The translations under genes and the position numbers were made by a program. From Sphingobium abikonense NBRC 16140 (lineage in GTDB: Bacteria > Pseudomonadota > Alphaproteobacteria > Sphingomonadales > Sphingomonadaceae), in NCBI RefSeq assembly GCF_001598335.1, contig NZ_BCYT01000007.1:1-64000 (forward strand): a stretch of DNA of 64,000 nt, read 5' to 3'. The notes beneath the pieces are model-generated. The model was not told the origin of the DNA, did no database searches, and saw only the letters and a list, made by a program, of their open reading frames with translations. Below, piece after piece: positions 44,808 through 53,430 of this stretch. Positions within the stretch are counted from its first letter, which is position 1; each line of letters opens with the position of its first letter.

Positions 44808-47189
44808 CTAAAAGTCCGCCTTGATGGTGAGGCCATAGGTGCGCGGGTCGCCTGGCTGGCCGGCGATGAGGCCCGTATTGCCGGGCGTGGTGGCCAGCAC
44901 TTCCATATAATTTTGATCGAAGATGTTGCGCACCCAGCCATAGACATTGATCCCGTCGCTGTTGCGGAAGCCCAGGCGCAGATTGTTGAGGCTGTATCCC
45001 TTGATATCCATGTAGATGGAGCGCGACGCGTTGGACGAGAAGGTCGAGCGATAGCTGCCGTCCCAGCCGAGATAAAATTGCCCGTCCCCGCCCAGCACCG
45101 CGGTCGGGACGTTGAATTCCACGCCATAGGACAGCGAATATTTGGAAATGCCGGGCAGCAACTGGCCGGATATGTCGCAGGTCACGGGGCTGGACGATCC
45201 GCCCGACAGTTCGGGCGGGCAGGGGGCGTTGGTGAAGCGCAGATATTTGGGATCAGTATAGGCGCCGCTCGCATAGGCGTTGACGCGATCGGACGGGCGG
45301 ACCGAAAAATCCGCCTCCACGCCGCGCACCCGCACCTTGTCCGCATTGGCGAGATAGCCGCGCAGAACGCTGTTCTGGCCATTGTTGACGATCGCCTGAT
45401 AATCGCGGATCTCGGTCCAGAAGCCGCTCAGGTTGAGCGTTGCGCGCCTGTCCCAGAATTGCGTTTTCAGGCCGACTTCATAATGATTGACCTTCTCCGG
45501 CTTGACGGTCGCCACGTTAAGCTGGGGGTTGCCGTTCGCGTCCAGCGGCACTCCGTTCAAATTGATGCCACCAGATTTGAAGGCCCGCGACCAGGTGGCA
45601 TAGGCCATCACATCGTCGCTGACTTCATAGGATGCCGTCAGGTCCCAGGACAGGTTCCAGTCACTGAACTTCGCGTCGAAGGACTGCGGCGCCAGCACGC
45701 CACGCTGCGCGACGATCCAGGGATCGGTGCTGGCGAAGGTGACGGTCTGACGCGTGCCGTCCGACGCGGTGCCGGTGACGACCGAATCATAGCTGCCGGT
45801 CTTGCGGTCATAGTTGAGCCGCAGCCCCGGCTGAAGGCTGAGCCGATCGGTCACATGCCAGGTCAGCTGGCCGAACAGCGCGGCGCTGCTGTTCTTGAGG
45901 CGAATGTCATTGTCGGCGGTCAGCCCTTCCAGCACGGCCGGGATTTGCGAGAGCGGGCTGGATGGGTTGAGCAGCCATGCGCTGGCGTCTGCGCCCTGCA
46001 CCTGGCTGCCGGTGGTGTGGATCGTCTGGTGAAAGGCGAACGCGCCGACGACAAAGTCGATCGTCTGCCCTTCCTGCGCATAGCGCAATTCCTGCGTCCA
46101 TTGTTTTTGCTGGGTCGGGTTCTGCGATTTGGCGGTGATATCAAGGCCGGTGAAATCGCGGTCGTTGGACGGCTGCCAGTCCCAGTAGCGATAGGCCGAC
46201 ACCGACGTCAGCGTGCCGGGGCCAAGGTCCCATTCGGCGCGCAGCGACGCACCGCCCATTTCATTGCGGGCGCGCAGCGCAGCGTCCAGGTCGGTCAGGC
46301 GATCATAGGGATTGGTGCTCGGCACCTGATAGCCCAGCGCCGCCGTCAGCGCCGGATATTGGCGGTTGGCCGTGCGCTGGGTCGGACCATAGCCGGCATA
46401 GATTTGCGCGCAGCAGACCGGGTTTTGAAGGTTATAATCGCCCGACAGGGTGAAGCTCAGCGTATCGGTGGCCTTCCACAGCAGGGAAGCTTTGAGGCCC
46501 AGGAAATCCTGGCTGTTGACGCGCTGATTGGTGGCGACATTGTAGATTGTGCCGTTTCGGTCGGTCACGGACGCGCCGATGCGCACCGCCAGCCGATCGG
46601 TAATCGGTCCCGACACCGTCGCCTTGGCCTGTTTGAAGCCAAGATTGCCGACCGAGATTTCCGCCTTGCCTTCATAGCTGAAGCTGGGGGCGCGGGTGGT
46701 GATGTTGATCGCGCCGGCGGTCGTGTTCTTGCCATAGAGCGTGCCCTGCGGCCCGCGCAGCACCTCCACCTGTTCGATATCGACGAAATCCAGCGTCGCG
46801 GCGGCGACCCGGTTATAATAGACCTGGTCGATATAGATGCCCACGCCCTGTTCGATGCCGTCATTGGTCAGGCCAAGCGGCGCGCCGATCCCGCGAATGT
46901 TGATGGAGCTGTTGCGCGGGTTGGTGGAATAAAATTGCAGCGTCGGCTGCAACTGCGTCAGCCGCTGGATATTATAGCTGCCGGTCTGCTCGATCGCCTC
47001 GGCATTCAGGACGGAGACGGAGAGCGGCACATCCTGCAACTCTTCGGCGCGTCGGCGCGCGGTGACAACGATGGCGCCGCCGACGATGGCCGTGTCCGCT
47101 TGGTCCGGTGCGCTGTCCTGCGCATGCGCGGCAGGCAGGATGAAGGATGCGCTCGCGACGCTCGCGAGCAACAGGAAACGCGCAATCAT
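44808..47189 (-). CDS. TonB-dependent outer-membrane receptor
   Basis: A 793-residue receptor with a signal peptide (residues 1-23, ending AHA), a plug domain from IVVTARRRAEELQDVPLSVSV through EQVEVLRGPQGTLYGKNTTAGAINI, and a beta-barrel ending RTYGLTIKADF. Upstream on the same strand is a YezD-type gene, a family often linked to sulfur-starvation genes, so uptake of an organosulfur compound is possible but unproven. It is not part of the catabolic cluster. Confidence 0.92.
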   Translation of the reverse strand: MIARFLLLASVASASFILPAAHAQDSAPDQADTAIVGGAIVVTARRRAEELQDVPLSVSVLNAEAIEQTGSYNIQRLTQLQPTLQFYSTNPRNSSINIRGIGAPLGLTNDGIEQGVGIYIDQVYYNRVAAATLDFVDIEQVEVLRGPQGTLYGKNTTAGAINITTRAPSFSYEGKAEISVGNLGFKQAKATVSGPITDRLAVRIGASVTDRNGTIYNVATNQRVNSQDFLGLKASLLWKATDTLSFTLSGDYNLQNPVCCAQIYAGYGPTQRTANRQYPALTAALGYQVPSTNPYDRLTDLDAALRARNEMGGASLRAEWDLGPGTLTSVSAYRYWDWQPSNDRDFTGLDITAKSQNPTQQKQWTQELRYAQEGQTIDFVVGAFAFHQTIHTTGSQVQGADASAWLLNPSSPLSQIPAVLEGLTADNDIRLKNSSAALFGQLTWHVTDRLSLQPGLRLNYDRKTGSYDSVVTGTASDGTRQTVTFASTDPWIVAQRGVLAPQSFDAKFSDWNLSWDLTASYEVSDDVMAYATWSRAFKSGGINLNGVPLDANGNPQLNVATVKPEKVNHYEVGLKTQFWDRRATLNLSGFWTEIRDYQAIVNNGQNSVLRGYLANADKVRVRGVEADFSVRPSDRVNAYASGAYTDPKYLRFTNAPCPPELSGGSSSPVTCDISGQLLPGISKYSLSYGVEFNVPTAVLGGDGQFYLGWDGSYRSTFSSNASRSIYMDIKGYSLNNLRLGFRNSDGINVYGWVRNIFDQNYMEVLATTPGNTGLIAGQPGDPRTYGLTIKADF

Positions 47190-47356
47190 GACAAATCCCT
47201 TTCCGGCTGTCCGGTGGTTGTTGATCGCGGCATTTCCGGCGGTCCGGTCAAAGCCACAGGTCTGTGCGGGAATGACAGAAGGTCACATCATGCGGCTCAC
47301 CCCCAAACCGCATGGGGCCGATCGGGCGCGAGCCCGGAACGGCTATGGTCGTTGCT

Positions 47357-47545
47357 TCAGGCGGTCAGTCGCGTCTTTTCGGTAACGTCGATCTGGACCA
47401 CACGGCCGTCATGAACCGTCAGCGTGATCGACCCGAAGCGGAGCTGGTCCAGCACGTCGCGCACCTTGTCGATGCTGGCGACGATATCGCCGCGCATGCC
47501 GTCGGCGCGCGCATGGCGGTAATCAATCGGTCGTTGGTCGGTCAT
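47357..47545 (-). CDS. YezD-family (DUF2292) small protein
   Basis: A 62-residue protein ending RFGSITLTVHDGRVVQIDVTEKTRL, the conserved core of YezD/DUF2292. The ATG at 47545 has AGAGG upstream; a GTG six bases earlier would overlap that site. Biochemical function is unknown, though the family often lies in sulfur-assimilation loci. It precedes the TonB receptor gene by 167 bp on the same strand. Its upstream region holds TTGTCTACC, also found before the hydrolase at 48324. Confidence 0.82.
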   Translation of the reverse strand: MTDQRPIDYRHARADGMRGDIVASIDKVRDVLDQLRFGSITLTVHDGRVVQIDVTEKTRLTA

Positions 47546-47655
47546 GAGCACCTCTTGTCGCTGCTTTTATCTCAATCGCAAAGGTAGACAAAGAAGGAAA
47601 AATGAAGGGCGGTCAAGTTTGCCTTGTCCCACCCGGATAAATGCACGTCTCAGGT

Positions 47656-48324
47656 TTATCGCGGCGCAGCCGGCCCAGTGTCACGGGTCGGCACCGACCT
47701 CTGGCGAGGCGGGACTGGTGCGGCCTCAGCGCCCAGCGTCAGGCCGTGCGCGTCGTCGATCAGTTCATCGAGCAGATTTTGACCGAAAGCCCAGTCCCCA
47801 AGCCCCGATCGCGCATTGATATGCCCGCAATGACCCGCATCGACAAAGCGGCTGCCCCAAAATTTGCCCATGCTGTGGGCGCGTTCGAAGAAAATATAGG
47901 GGTCGTCCCGGCTGGCGACCAGGATCGATGGGAAGGGCAGCGGCGATCGCGGCACGGGGCCGAAATTGCCGATCATGTCGGGCGTTTCGGCCCGGTCGCA
48001 ATCGGGCGGCGCGACCAGCAACGCCCCGGTCACAGGCCAGCCATAGGCCTGATTTTGCAGTGCTCCCCACCAGGCCACGGTGATGCAGCCCAGGCTGTGC
48101 GCCGCCAGGATCACCGGCCCGTCGATCTGGCGGATTGCCGCATCGAGGCGCGTGACCCAGGCGTTGCGATTGGGGCTGGCCCAACGGCCCAGGTCCACGC
48201 GCTGGCAATCGCCGCGCTCCTCTTCCCACAGCGTCTGCCAATGATCCGGCCCGCTGTTATTGAGGCCCGGCACGGTCAGCACCACGGGCGACCCGTGGCT
48301 GCCGGCAAATCCGAATCGGTTCAT
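47656..48324 (-). CDS. RBBP9/YdeN-family alpha/beta hydrolase
   Basis: A 222-residue serine hydrolase of the RBBP9/YdeN type. The N-terminal VLTVPGLNNSGPDHWQTLWE is typical of the group. The nucleophile is in AAHSLGC, the acid in ASRDDPY and the histidine in GHCGHIN. The ATG at 48324 follows GAGGAGAAGG. The C-terminus carries an unusual Pro/Arg-rich tail of about 20 residues. Substrate unknown. Confidence 0.86.
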   Translation of the reverse strand: MNRFGFAGSHGSPVVLTVPGLNNSGPDHWQTLWEEERGDCQRVDLGRWASPNRNAWVTRLDAAIRQIDGPVILAAHSLGCITVAWWGALQNQAYGWPVTGALLVAPPDCDRAETPDMIGNFGPVPRSPLPFPSILVASRDDPYIFFERAHSMGKFWGSRFVDAGHCGHINARSGLGDWAFGQNLLDELIDDAHGLTLGAEAAPVPPRQRSVPTRDTGPAAPR

Positions 48325-48361
48325 GGTCCTTCTCCTCATCGTGATGGGAGCAACCGATATA

Positions 48362-48382
48362 GTCTATATAAATGGTAGACAA
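48362..48382 (-). promoter_or_regulatory. AT-rich dyad upstream of the hydrolase gene
   Basis: GTCTA (48362-48366) and TAGAC (48376-48380) form an inverted repeat with a 9-base AT-rich centre, about 40-60 bp before the start. On the minus strand it contains TTGTCTACC, which also occurs upstream of the YezD gene (47583-47591). It may be a -35 element or an operator shared by the two. Confidence 0.35.
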
Positions 48383-48429
48383 TAGATCGGCGTTCAAATG
48401 TGCCTGAATGTCGCCATGCAGAAACAGAA

Positions 48430-48458
48430 GGGGGCGGCAGCGCCATGCTGCCGCCCCC
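48430..48458 (-). terminator. strong hairpin terminator after the PRC-barrel gene
   Basis: A perfect 11-bp stem, GGGGGCGGCAG/CTGCCGCCCCC with a 7-base loop, 23 bases past the PRC-barrel stop. On the minus strand TTCTGTTTC follows. Confidence 0.7.
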
Positions 48459-48481
48459 TCTTCAGATGGTTGGTTCCGCGC

Positions 48482-48847
48482 TCACCAAGGATAGACCACG
48501 CCATAATATTGGTAGACGTTGCGGCCATAGGCCTCGTCATAATCGGGGCGGGCATCGGCAGCGTAGCGCGGCGCATTGTCCAGCACCTGCTTGTCCAGGT
48601 CGATGACATAGCCGCCCTTGTCAGTGTCATAGGTCAGGATCGACCAGGGCAGCGGATAATGGTCATTGCCAATGCCGAGGAATCCGCCAAAGGACAGCAC
48701 GGCATAGCGGACCTGGCCGCTGCGCTTTTCGACCATGAAATTGTCGATCTTGCCCAGATGCTCGCCTTGGCGATTATAGACGGCCGTGCCTTCCACCCGG
48801 TCGGACGCGATCAGGTCATGCCGGCTGTCGGTCATGAAATCGGTCAT
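48482..48847 (-). CDS. PRC-barrel domain protein
   Basis: A 121-residue protein with a PRC-barrel (residues about 12-80: VEGTAVYNRQGEHLGKIDNFMVEK...VRYAVLSFGGFLGIGNDHYPLPW). The C-terminal tail is tyrosine-rich (YDEAYGRNVYQYYGVVYPW). PRC-barrels bind RNA or protein partners, and stand-alone copies are common in stress-linked genes of sphingomonads. The ATG at 48847 has GGAGAG upstream. Divergent from the OsmC-family gene. Confidence 0.87.
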   Translation of the reverse strand: MTDFMTDSRHDLIASDRVEGTAVYNRQGEHLGKIDNFMVEKRSGQVRYAVLSFGGFLGIGNDHYPLPWSILTYDTDKGGYVIDLDKQVLDNAPRYAADARPDYDEAYGRNVYQYYGVVYPW

Positions 48848-48933
48848 TGTCACTCTCCTGCATGAAATTACCTATCTAAAGGCAACAAGGCGGGGCCGCA
48901 GGGGTTCCCCCTTTCTTTGGCATGGAGACGCAT

Positions 48934-49365
48934 ATGAAGATCAATCGCAGCGGATCGGCGGCCTGGAGCGGCGGCCTGAAAGACGGGAAGGGCACGATCT
49001 CGACCCAGAGCGGCGCGCTCGACGCCTATCCCTATGGTTTCGCCACCCGGTTCGAGGGCGTGCCGGGCAGCAATCCCGAAGAACTGATCGCCGCCGCCCA
49101 TGCGTCCTGCTTCACCATGGCGCTGTCGATGATTCTGGGCGAAGCCGGGTTGACCGCGGAAAAGATGGAAACCAGCGCGGTCGTGACGCTGGAACAGCAG
49201 GATGGCGGCTTTGCCGTCACCGCCAGCCGCCTGTCGCTCAAGGCGACCATTCCGGGCGCCGATGATGAGACATTCCAGGAGCTTGCGGCCAAGGCAAAGG
49301 CCAATTGCCCCATTTCCAAGCTGCTGAAGGCGGATATCAGCCTCGAGGCGGAACTGCTGCGCTGA
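48934..49365 (+). CDS. OsmC-family peroxiredoxin
   Basis: A 143-residue OsmC-type hydroperoxide reductase. The two redox cysteines are in AAAHASCFTMALS and KANCPISKLL, with NPEELIAAAHA before the first. It reduces organic hydroperoxides in the cytoplasm. The ATG at 48934 is used, with GGAG seven bases upstream; an ATG four codons earlier would place this site inside the gene. The 3' end overlaps the convergent transporter gene by 29 bp. Confidence 0.92.
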   Translation: MKINRSGSAAWSGGLKDGKGTISTQSGALDAYPYGFATRFEGVPGSNPEELIAAAHASCFTMALSMILGEAGLTAEKMETSAVVTLEQQDGGFAVTASRLSLKATIPGADDETFQELAAKAKANCPISKLLKADISLEAELLR

Positions 49366-50254
49366 CGACCGGTCGCCTGGCGCGGAGATGTTCGCGCCAG
49401 GCGATATAGAGGCCGCTGGCGACGATCAGCGCCGCGCCGATCCAGGTGGTGGTGAGCGGCCAATTCTCGCCGATCGCCACGCCGAGCAACGTGGTCCAGA
49501 TGATCGCGCTATAATCCATCGGCAGAACGACGGACACCGGCCCCCAGCGCAGCGCGGCGGTCAGACATAGCTGCGCGATGCCGCCGAACAGGCCGATCAT
49601 CAGCAACAGCCCCCATGTCATCAGATCATGATTTTTCGCCACGAACGGCATTGCCAGTCCCAGCGGGATCATCGACAGGGTCGTGAACCAGAAGACGACG
49701 ACACCGGCCGGTTCCGTGCGACCAAGCTCGCGCAGGACCAGGCTGACGCTTGCCGTCACCAGCGCAGCGGCGATGGCGACAGCAACCCCCTGGATCGGGA
49801 AATGGCCCGCATCCGGCCGTATCATCACCAGCACGCCGACGAAGCCCAGCGCCACCGCGCCCCAGCGATGCCATCCGGTTGCTTCGCGCAGAATGACTGC
49901 CGATAAAATGGTGCCGAATATCGGCATGGTGAAGCCTATCGTCGCGGCTTCAGCGGGCGGCAACAGGATGTAGGACAGGAAATTGAGGCACATGCCGGTG
50001 AGGCCAATGGCCATCCGGCTGGCATGCACGCCGATCCTCTTGGTGCGAACGGTCGCCAGCCCGCCTGCCGACATCAGCCAGAGCGCGACCACCGGCAGGG
50101 CCAGCGCCTGGCGATAGAAAAGGGATTCGATGACATGCACGCCGCGCTCGCTCGCCAGCCGGACGGTGATGAACATGACCGACAGGCAGATGACGGCGGT
50201 CAGGCGCAGCGCAATGGCGAATAGCGGGCGATGGGGGCGGGCGGGGGCAGTCAC
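49337..50254 (-). CDS. DMT-superfamily (EamA) transporter
   Basis: A 305-residue drug/metabolite transporter with about ten membrane segments in two EamA repeats (first centred on LPPAEAATIGFTMPIFGTILSAV, second on LTAALRWGPVSVVLPMDYSAIIWTTLLGVAIG). Start is a GTG at 50254 with AAGGCGGGGG upstream; no earlier start fits. Substrate unknown. Single gene. Confidence 0.88.
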   Translation of the reverse strand: MTAPARPHRPLFAIALRLTAVICLSVMFITVRLASERGVHVIESLFYRQALALPVVALWLMSAGGLATVRTKRIGVHASRMAIGLTGMCLNFLSYILLPPAEAATIGFTMPIFGTILSAVILREATGWHRWGAVALGFVGVLVMIRPDAGHFPIQGVAVAIAAALVTASVSLVLRELGRTEPAGVVVFWFTTLSMIPLGLAMPFVAKNHDLMTWGLLLMIGLFGGIAQLCLTAALRWGPVSVVLPMDYSAIIWTTLLGVAIGENWPLTTTWIGAALIVASGLYIAWREHLRARRPVVSAAVPPRG

Positions 50255-50309
50255 GCCCCCGCCTTAGCCTGCCTGCGTCCCTACGCAAGCGGCTTGCCGG
50301 ACGATCCGG

Positions 50310-51122
50310 TCAGGCGGCCGGCTTGCGGAATTTCAGTGTCATGCGATCGCTTTCGCCGATGCCCAGATATTTGTCCTTGTCGACGTCTTTGTTGCGCAGC
50401 ACCGGCGGCAGGGTCCACACGCCCTTGTCCCAATCGGCCGTATCCTTGGGGTTGGCATTCACTTCGGACGCGCCGACATATTCAAACCCGGCATCCTCGG
50501 CCAATTTGCGAACGGTCGAGACTTTGAGATAGCCGCTCTTCATTTCGGCCGCGCTGTCGCGATCCTCCGGCAGACGGTGATCGACCACCCCCAGCGTGCC
50601 GCCGGGCTTCAGCATCGTGTAGAAGGCCTTGAACGTGTCGGCCGCCTTGCCGCCCATGACCATGTTGTGGACATTGCGGAAGGTCAGCACCGTATCGACG
50701 CTGCCCGCCGGAATGCTGGCGGCTTCCTCTGGATAGGCGACCAGCTTCACTTGGTCATAGACCGGGTTGGATGCCAGGAAGCTCTTATAGCCATCCAGAT
50801 AGCTGCCGCTCGGTTGCAAGGCGTAGAAAGTGCCATGATCGCGGATCAGCGGGGCCAGGATTTCGCTATACCAGCCGCCGCTGGGGGAATATTCGACCAC
50901 GGTCTGCATCGGTGTCACGCCAAAAAAGGCCAGCGTTTCTGCCGGATGGCGATATTGGTCGCGCGCGACATTGGCGGGCTTGCGCGTGGGGGCAGCGACA
51001 GCGGCGGCGATGGGATCGGCGGCCATCTGGTGGCCGGCATGGGCATCATGCTGCGCCAGCAGCGGCATGGCGGGCAGGGCAAGGCCGGCAATCGCCAGGC
51101 CAATCGGAACGAGACGGTTCAT
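50310..51122 (-). CDS. exported class I SAM-methyltransferase-like protein
   Basis: A 270-residue protein with a clear signal peptide (MNRLVPIGLAIAGLALPAMPLLAQ), then a Rossmann methyltransferase fold: VVEYSPSGGWYSEILAPLI takes the place of motif I, and later TVLTFRNVHNMVM and LKPGGTLGVVDHR follow. The ATG at 51122 has AGAGGA upstream. Similar exported proteins occur in related bacteria. SAM is not known to be available in the periplasm, so the fold may have another use there. Confidence 0.85.
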   Translation of the reverse strand: MNRLVPIGLAIAGLALPAMPLLAQHDAHAGHQMAADPIAAAVAAPTRKPANVARDQYRHPAETLAFFGVTPMQTVVEYSPSGGWYSEILAPLIRDHGTFYALQPSGSYLDGYKSFLASNPVYDQVKLVAYPEEAASIPAGSVDTVLTFRNVHNMVMGGKAADTFKAFYTMLKPGGTLGVVDHRLPEDRDSAAEMKSGYLKVSTVRKLAEDAGFEYVGASEVNANPKDTADWDKGVWTLPPVLRNKDVDKDKYLGIGESDRMTLKFRKPAA

Positions 51123-51191
51123 GGCAGCAATCCTCTCTTCATCGCGGATGAAGGCAGATGTGCCGTTGTGAACAGAGGCGCGCAAGGGGGC

Positions 51192-51211
51192 GGCGGGGAA
51201 TATTCCCCGCC
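51192..51211 (-). terminator. 20-bp perfect palindrome after cpaF
   Basis: GGCGGGGAATATTCCCCGCC is a perfect palindrome 12 bases past the cpaF stop. It can fold into a hairpin, though the loop must open at its AT centre. Probably the transcript end. Confidence 0.5.
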
Positions 51212-51223
51212 CGCCGCGCAATG

Positions 51224-52759
51224 TTACAAGCAGGCTTCCAGGAACGGCTGGTCGAAACCGAACATCCGCGCCTTGTCCAGCGTGTAGGGGCGAAGGCCCA
51301 TGGATCGATATTCGCCCACGATCTTTCCGCTGTCATCCTCGTCATGATATTCGAACTTGAACAGTTCCTGCGTGACGATGACGTCGCCTTCCATGCCGAT
51401 GACTTCGGTGACGTTGGTGACGCGGCGCGAGCCGTCGCGCAGGCGCTTCACCTGCACGATGAGGTCGACCGAATCGGCGATCTGCTTTGAAATCGCTTCC
51501 TTCGGGATCTTGATGTCGCCCATCAGGATCATGTTTTCCATACGGCCCAGGCACTCGCGCGGGGAGTTGGCGTGCAGCGTGCACATGGAGCCGTCATGGC
51601 CGGTGTTCATCGCGGCGAGCAGATCGAAACATTCCGCGCCACGAATTTCGCCCAGGATGATGCGATCCGGCCGCATACGCAGTGCGTTCTTGACGAGATC
51701 TCCGATGGTGATCGCGCCCTGACCCTCCAGGTTTGGCGGACGCGTTTCGAGCGGCAGCCAGTGCGGCTGTTGCAGGCGCAGTTCGGCGGCGTCCTCGATC
51801 GTCAGCACGCGCTCGCCCGGATCGATCATCTTCGACAGGGCGTTGAGCATCGTTGTCTTGCCCGAGCCGGTGCCGCCCGAAATGACGATGTTGAACCGGC
51901 ACGCGCCCGCGATCTTGAGCGCAGTCGCCATCTTGGGGCTCATCGCGCCCCATTGGGCGAGCATGTCGATGGTGATCGGCTTGGCCGAGAATTTACGAAT
52001 GGAGATGGCCGTGCCGCGCAGGCTGAGCGGCGGCACGATGACGTTGACGCGGGACCCGTCAGGCAGGCGGGCGTCGGCCAGCGGCGTGGTCTGGTCGACG
52101 CGGCGGCCGACCTTGTTCACGATGCGCTGCGCGATCTGGAACAGATGCTCCTCGTCGCGGAACTTGATCGGCGCGATCTGGAGCTTGCCCTTCTTTTCGA
52201 TATAGGTCTGTTCCGGGCCGTTCACCATGATGTCGCTGACGTCCGGGTCGGACAGCAATTCCTCCAGCGGCCCCAGGCCCAGCAATTCGTCAACCAGCAC
52301 CTTTTCCAGCGCGAACTGCTCGCGCCGGTTGAGCGTCAGTTTCAGCTCCGCCAGCACTTCCATGATGATCGGGCGGAATTCCTCCGCCAATTCATCCTTG
52401 GTCAGCGTCGCGGCCGCTTCGGGGTCGACCCGTTCCAGCAGGCGGGGGAGCACCTGTTCCTTGATCTTGTGGACGCTGGCTTCAAAACCCTGCGGCCCGG
52501 CGTCGGGCACATGCTCGGCATTGGCGCGTTCGGACAGGCGCGACATCGCGTCGGCGTTGCGCTGCATCTGGCTGGTCGGCGCGGCGAGCGGATCGAAGGG
52601 CGCTTCGCCGGGCAGGGACGCGATATCCAGCGGCGGAAACTGATCGCCGCCGACCGGCAACTCCTCCTTGGTCGCGGTTCCGCCGCCCTGCATCGGCCGT
52701 GCAACGCCAAAGCCGGGCTTGGCGCCGGCAGGTCCATTCTTCCGTCCAAAGGCGCTCAT
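51224..52759 (-). CDS. cpaF: CpaF-family type II/IV secretion ATPase
   Basis: A 511-residue ATPase of the CpaF/TadA group, driving Tad-type pilus assembly. A Pro/Gly-rich N-terminal part precedes the conserved VDELLGLGPLEELLSDPDVSDIMVNG. Walker A is GGTGSGKTT (about residues 293-301), then RILGEIRG-like RIILGEIRGAECFDLLAAMNTGHDGSMCTLHAN. No cpaB, cpaC, cpaE, tadB, tadC or pilin gene adjoins it, so it is separated from the rest of its system. GGAG precedes the ATG. Confidence 0.92.
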   Translation of the reverse strand: MSAFGRKNGPAGAKPGFGVARPMQGGGTATKEELPVGGDQFPPLDIASLPGEAPFDPLAAPTSQMQRNADAMSRLSERANAEHVPDAGPQGFEASVHKIKEQVLPRLLERVDPEAAATLTKDELAEEFRPIIMEVLAELKLTLNRREQFALEKVLVDELLGLGPLEELLSDPDVSDIMVNGPEQTYIEKKGKLQIAPIKFRDEEHLFQIAQRIVNKVGRRVDQTTPLADARLPDGSRVNVIVPPLSLRGTAISIRKFSAKPITIDMLAQWGAMSPKMATALKIAGACRFNIVISGGTGSGKTTMLNALSKMIDPGERVLTIEDAAELRLQQPHWLPLETRPPNLEGQGAITIGDLVKNALRMRPDRIILGEIRGAECFDLLAAMNTGHDGSMCTLHANSPRECLGRMENMILMGDIKIPKEAISKQIADSVDLIVQVKRLRDGSRRVTNVTEVIGMEGDVIVTQELFKFEYHDEDDSGKIVGEYRSMGLRPYTLDKARMFGFDQPFLEACL

Positions 52760-52854
52760 ATTTCTCCGCCATCATTGCATGATCGGCCCGGCGAACCCGT
52801 TTGGACCGATGTAAGACTGAAAAAGGTGAATAGGCTGGAAACTTTGATAAATGC

Positions 52855-53430
52855 CTAATGGCGGCGGGCGGCGGGCGCGGGCGCGGTGACGAAGCGCGGG
52901 TCGGCGCCGAACCATCCGCCCACCAGCCGCGCGCCCTCCAGCAGCCTGCGGCCCTGCGGCGTGATGTGGATGCGGCCGCGCTCGACCCGGATCGTGCCCG
53001 ACAGGCTCTGTTCGGCAATCCGCCGGTCGATCTGGCGCAGGTCGCCCAGATATTGGCGGACAAAGACCTGTTCCAGGCCGCTGGGGTCCAGCTGCCCGTC
53101 CTGCCGCTCGATCCGCGCCAGCAGAAACATGGTGATCGACCGGTCGAAGGTGACGGGAAAGACGATCAGGAAGCTGATGTTGAAGGCGAGCGAGAGGGCG
53201 ACCGCGCCGACAAGCGTTTTCGGCGCCAGATGCAGCCGGTGCCGCGCGACGATTCCCGCGACCAGCAGCAGGAATGCGATCACGCCCGCAATTACCACGC
53301 CCCTGTAAAAGAGGATGGCGACGCCGCCCAGCAGCGGGCTGCGGATCAACGCGACATAGAGCAGAAAGCCCAGCGCGATGGTGGCGCAATAGGCCAGCGC
53401 CAGCAGCAGGAGGCTGCGGATCAGGATCAT
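52855..53430 (-). CDS. membrane protein of unknown function
   Basis: A 191-residue protein with three or four hydrophobic segments in residues 1-110 and a soluble C-terminal part (YLGDLRQIDRRIAEQSLSGTIRVERGRIHITPQGRRLLEGARL) that resembles a winged-helix-like fold. No family recognised. It overlaps the large membrane-protein gene upstream by 4 bp (ATGA), so the two are co-translated and probably work together. Confidence 0.75.
   Translation of the reverse strand: MILIRSLLLLALAYCATIALGFLLYVALIRSPLLGGVAILFYRGVVIAGVIAFLLLVAGIVARHRLHLAPKTLVGAVALSLAFNISFLIVFPVTFDRSITMFLLARIERQDGQLDPSGLEQVFVRQYLGDLRQIDRRIAEQSLSGTIRVERGRIHITPQGRRLLEGARLVGGWFGADPRFVTAPAPAARRH

Noticed and set aside
47190..47356. Possible riboswitch in the leader of the third TonB receptor
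   Set aside because: I looked for cobalamin and SAM-II type conserved blocks by eye and found none; only a few short GC-rich complementarities are present.
44781..47414. 877-codon open frame on the plus strand opposite the third TonB receptor
   Set aside because: It is an antisense shadow of a high-GC gene: no domain, low-complexity Arg/Gly-rich translation, and the minus-strand frame gives a complete receptor.
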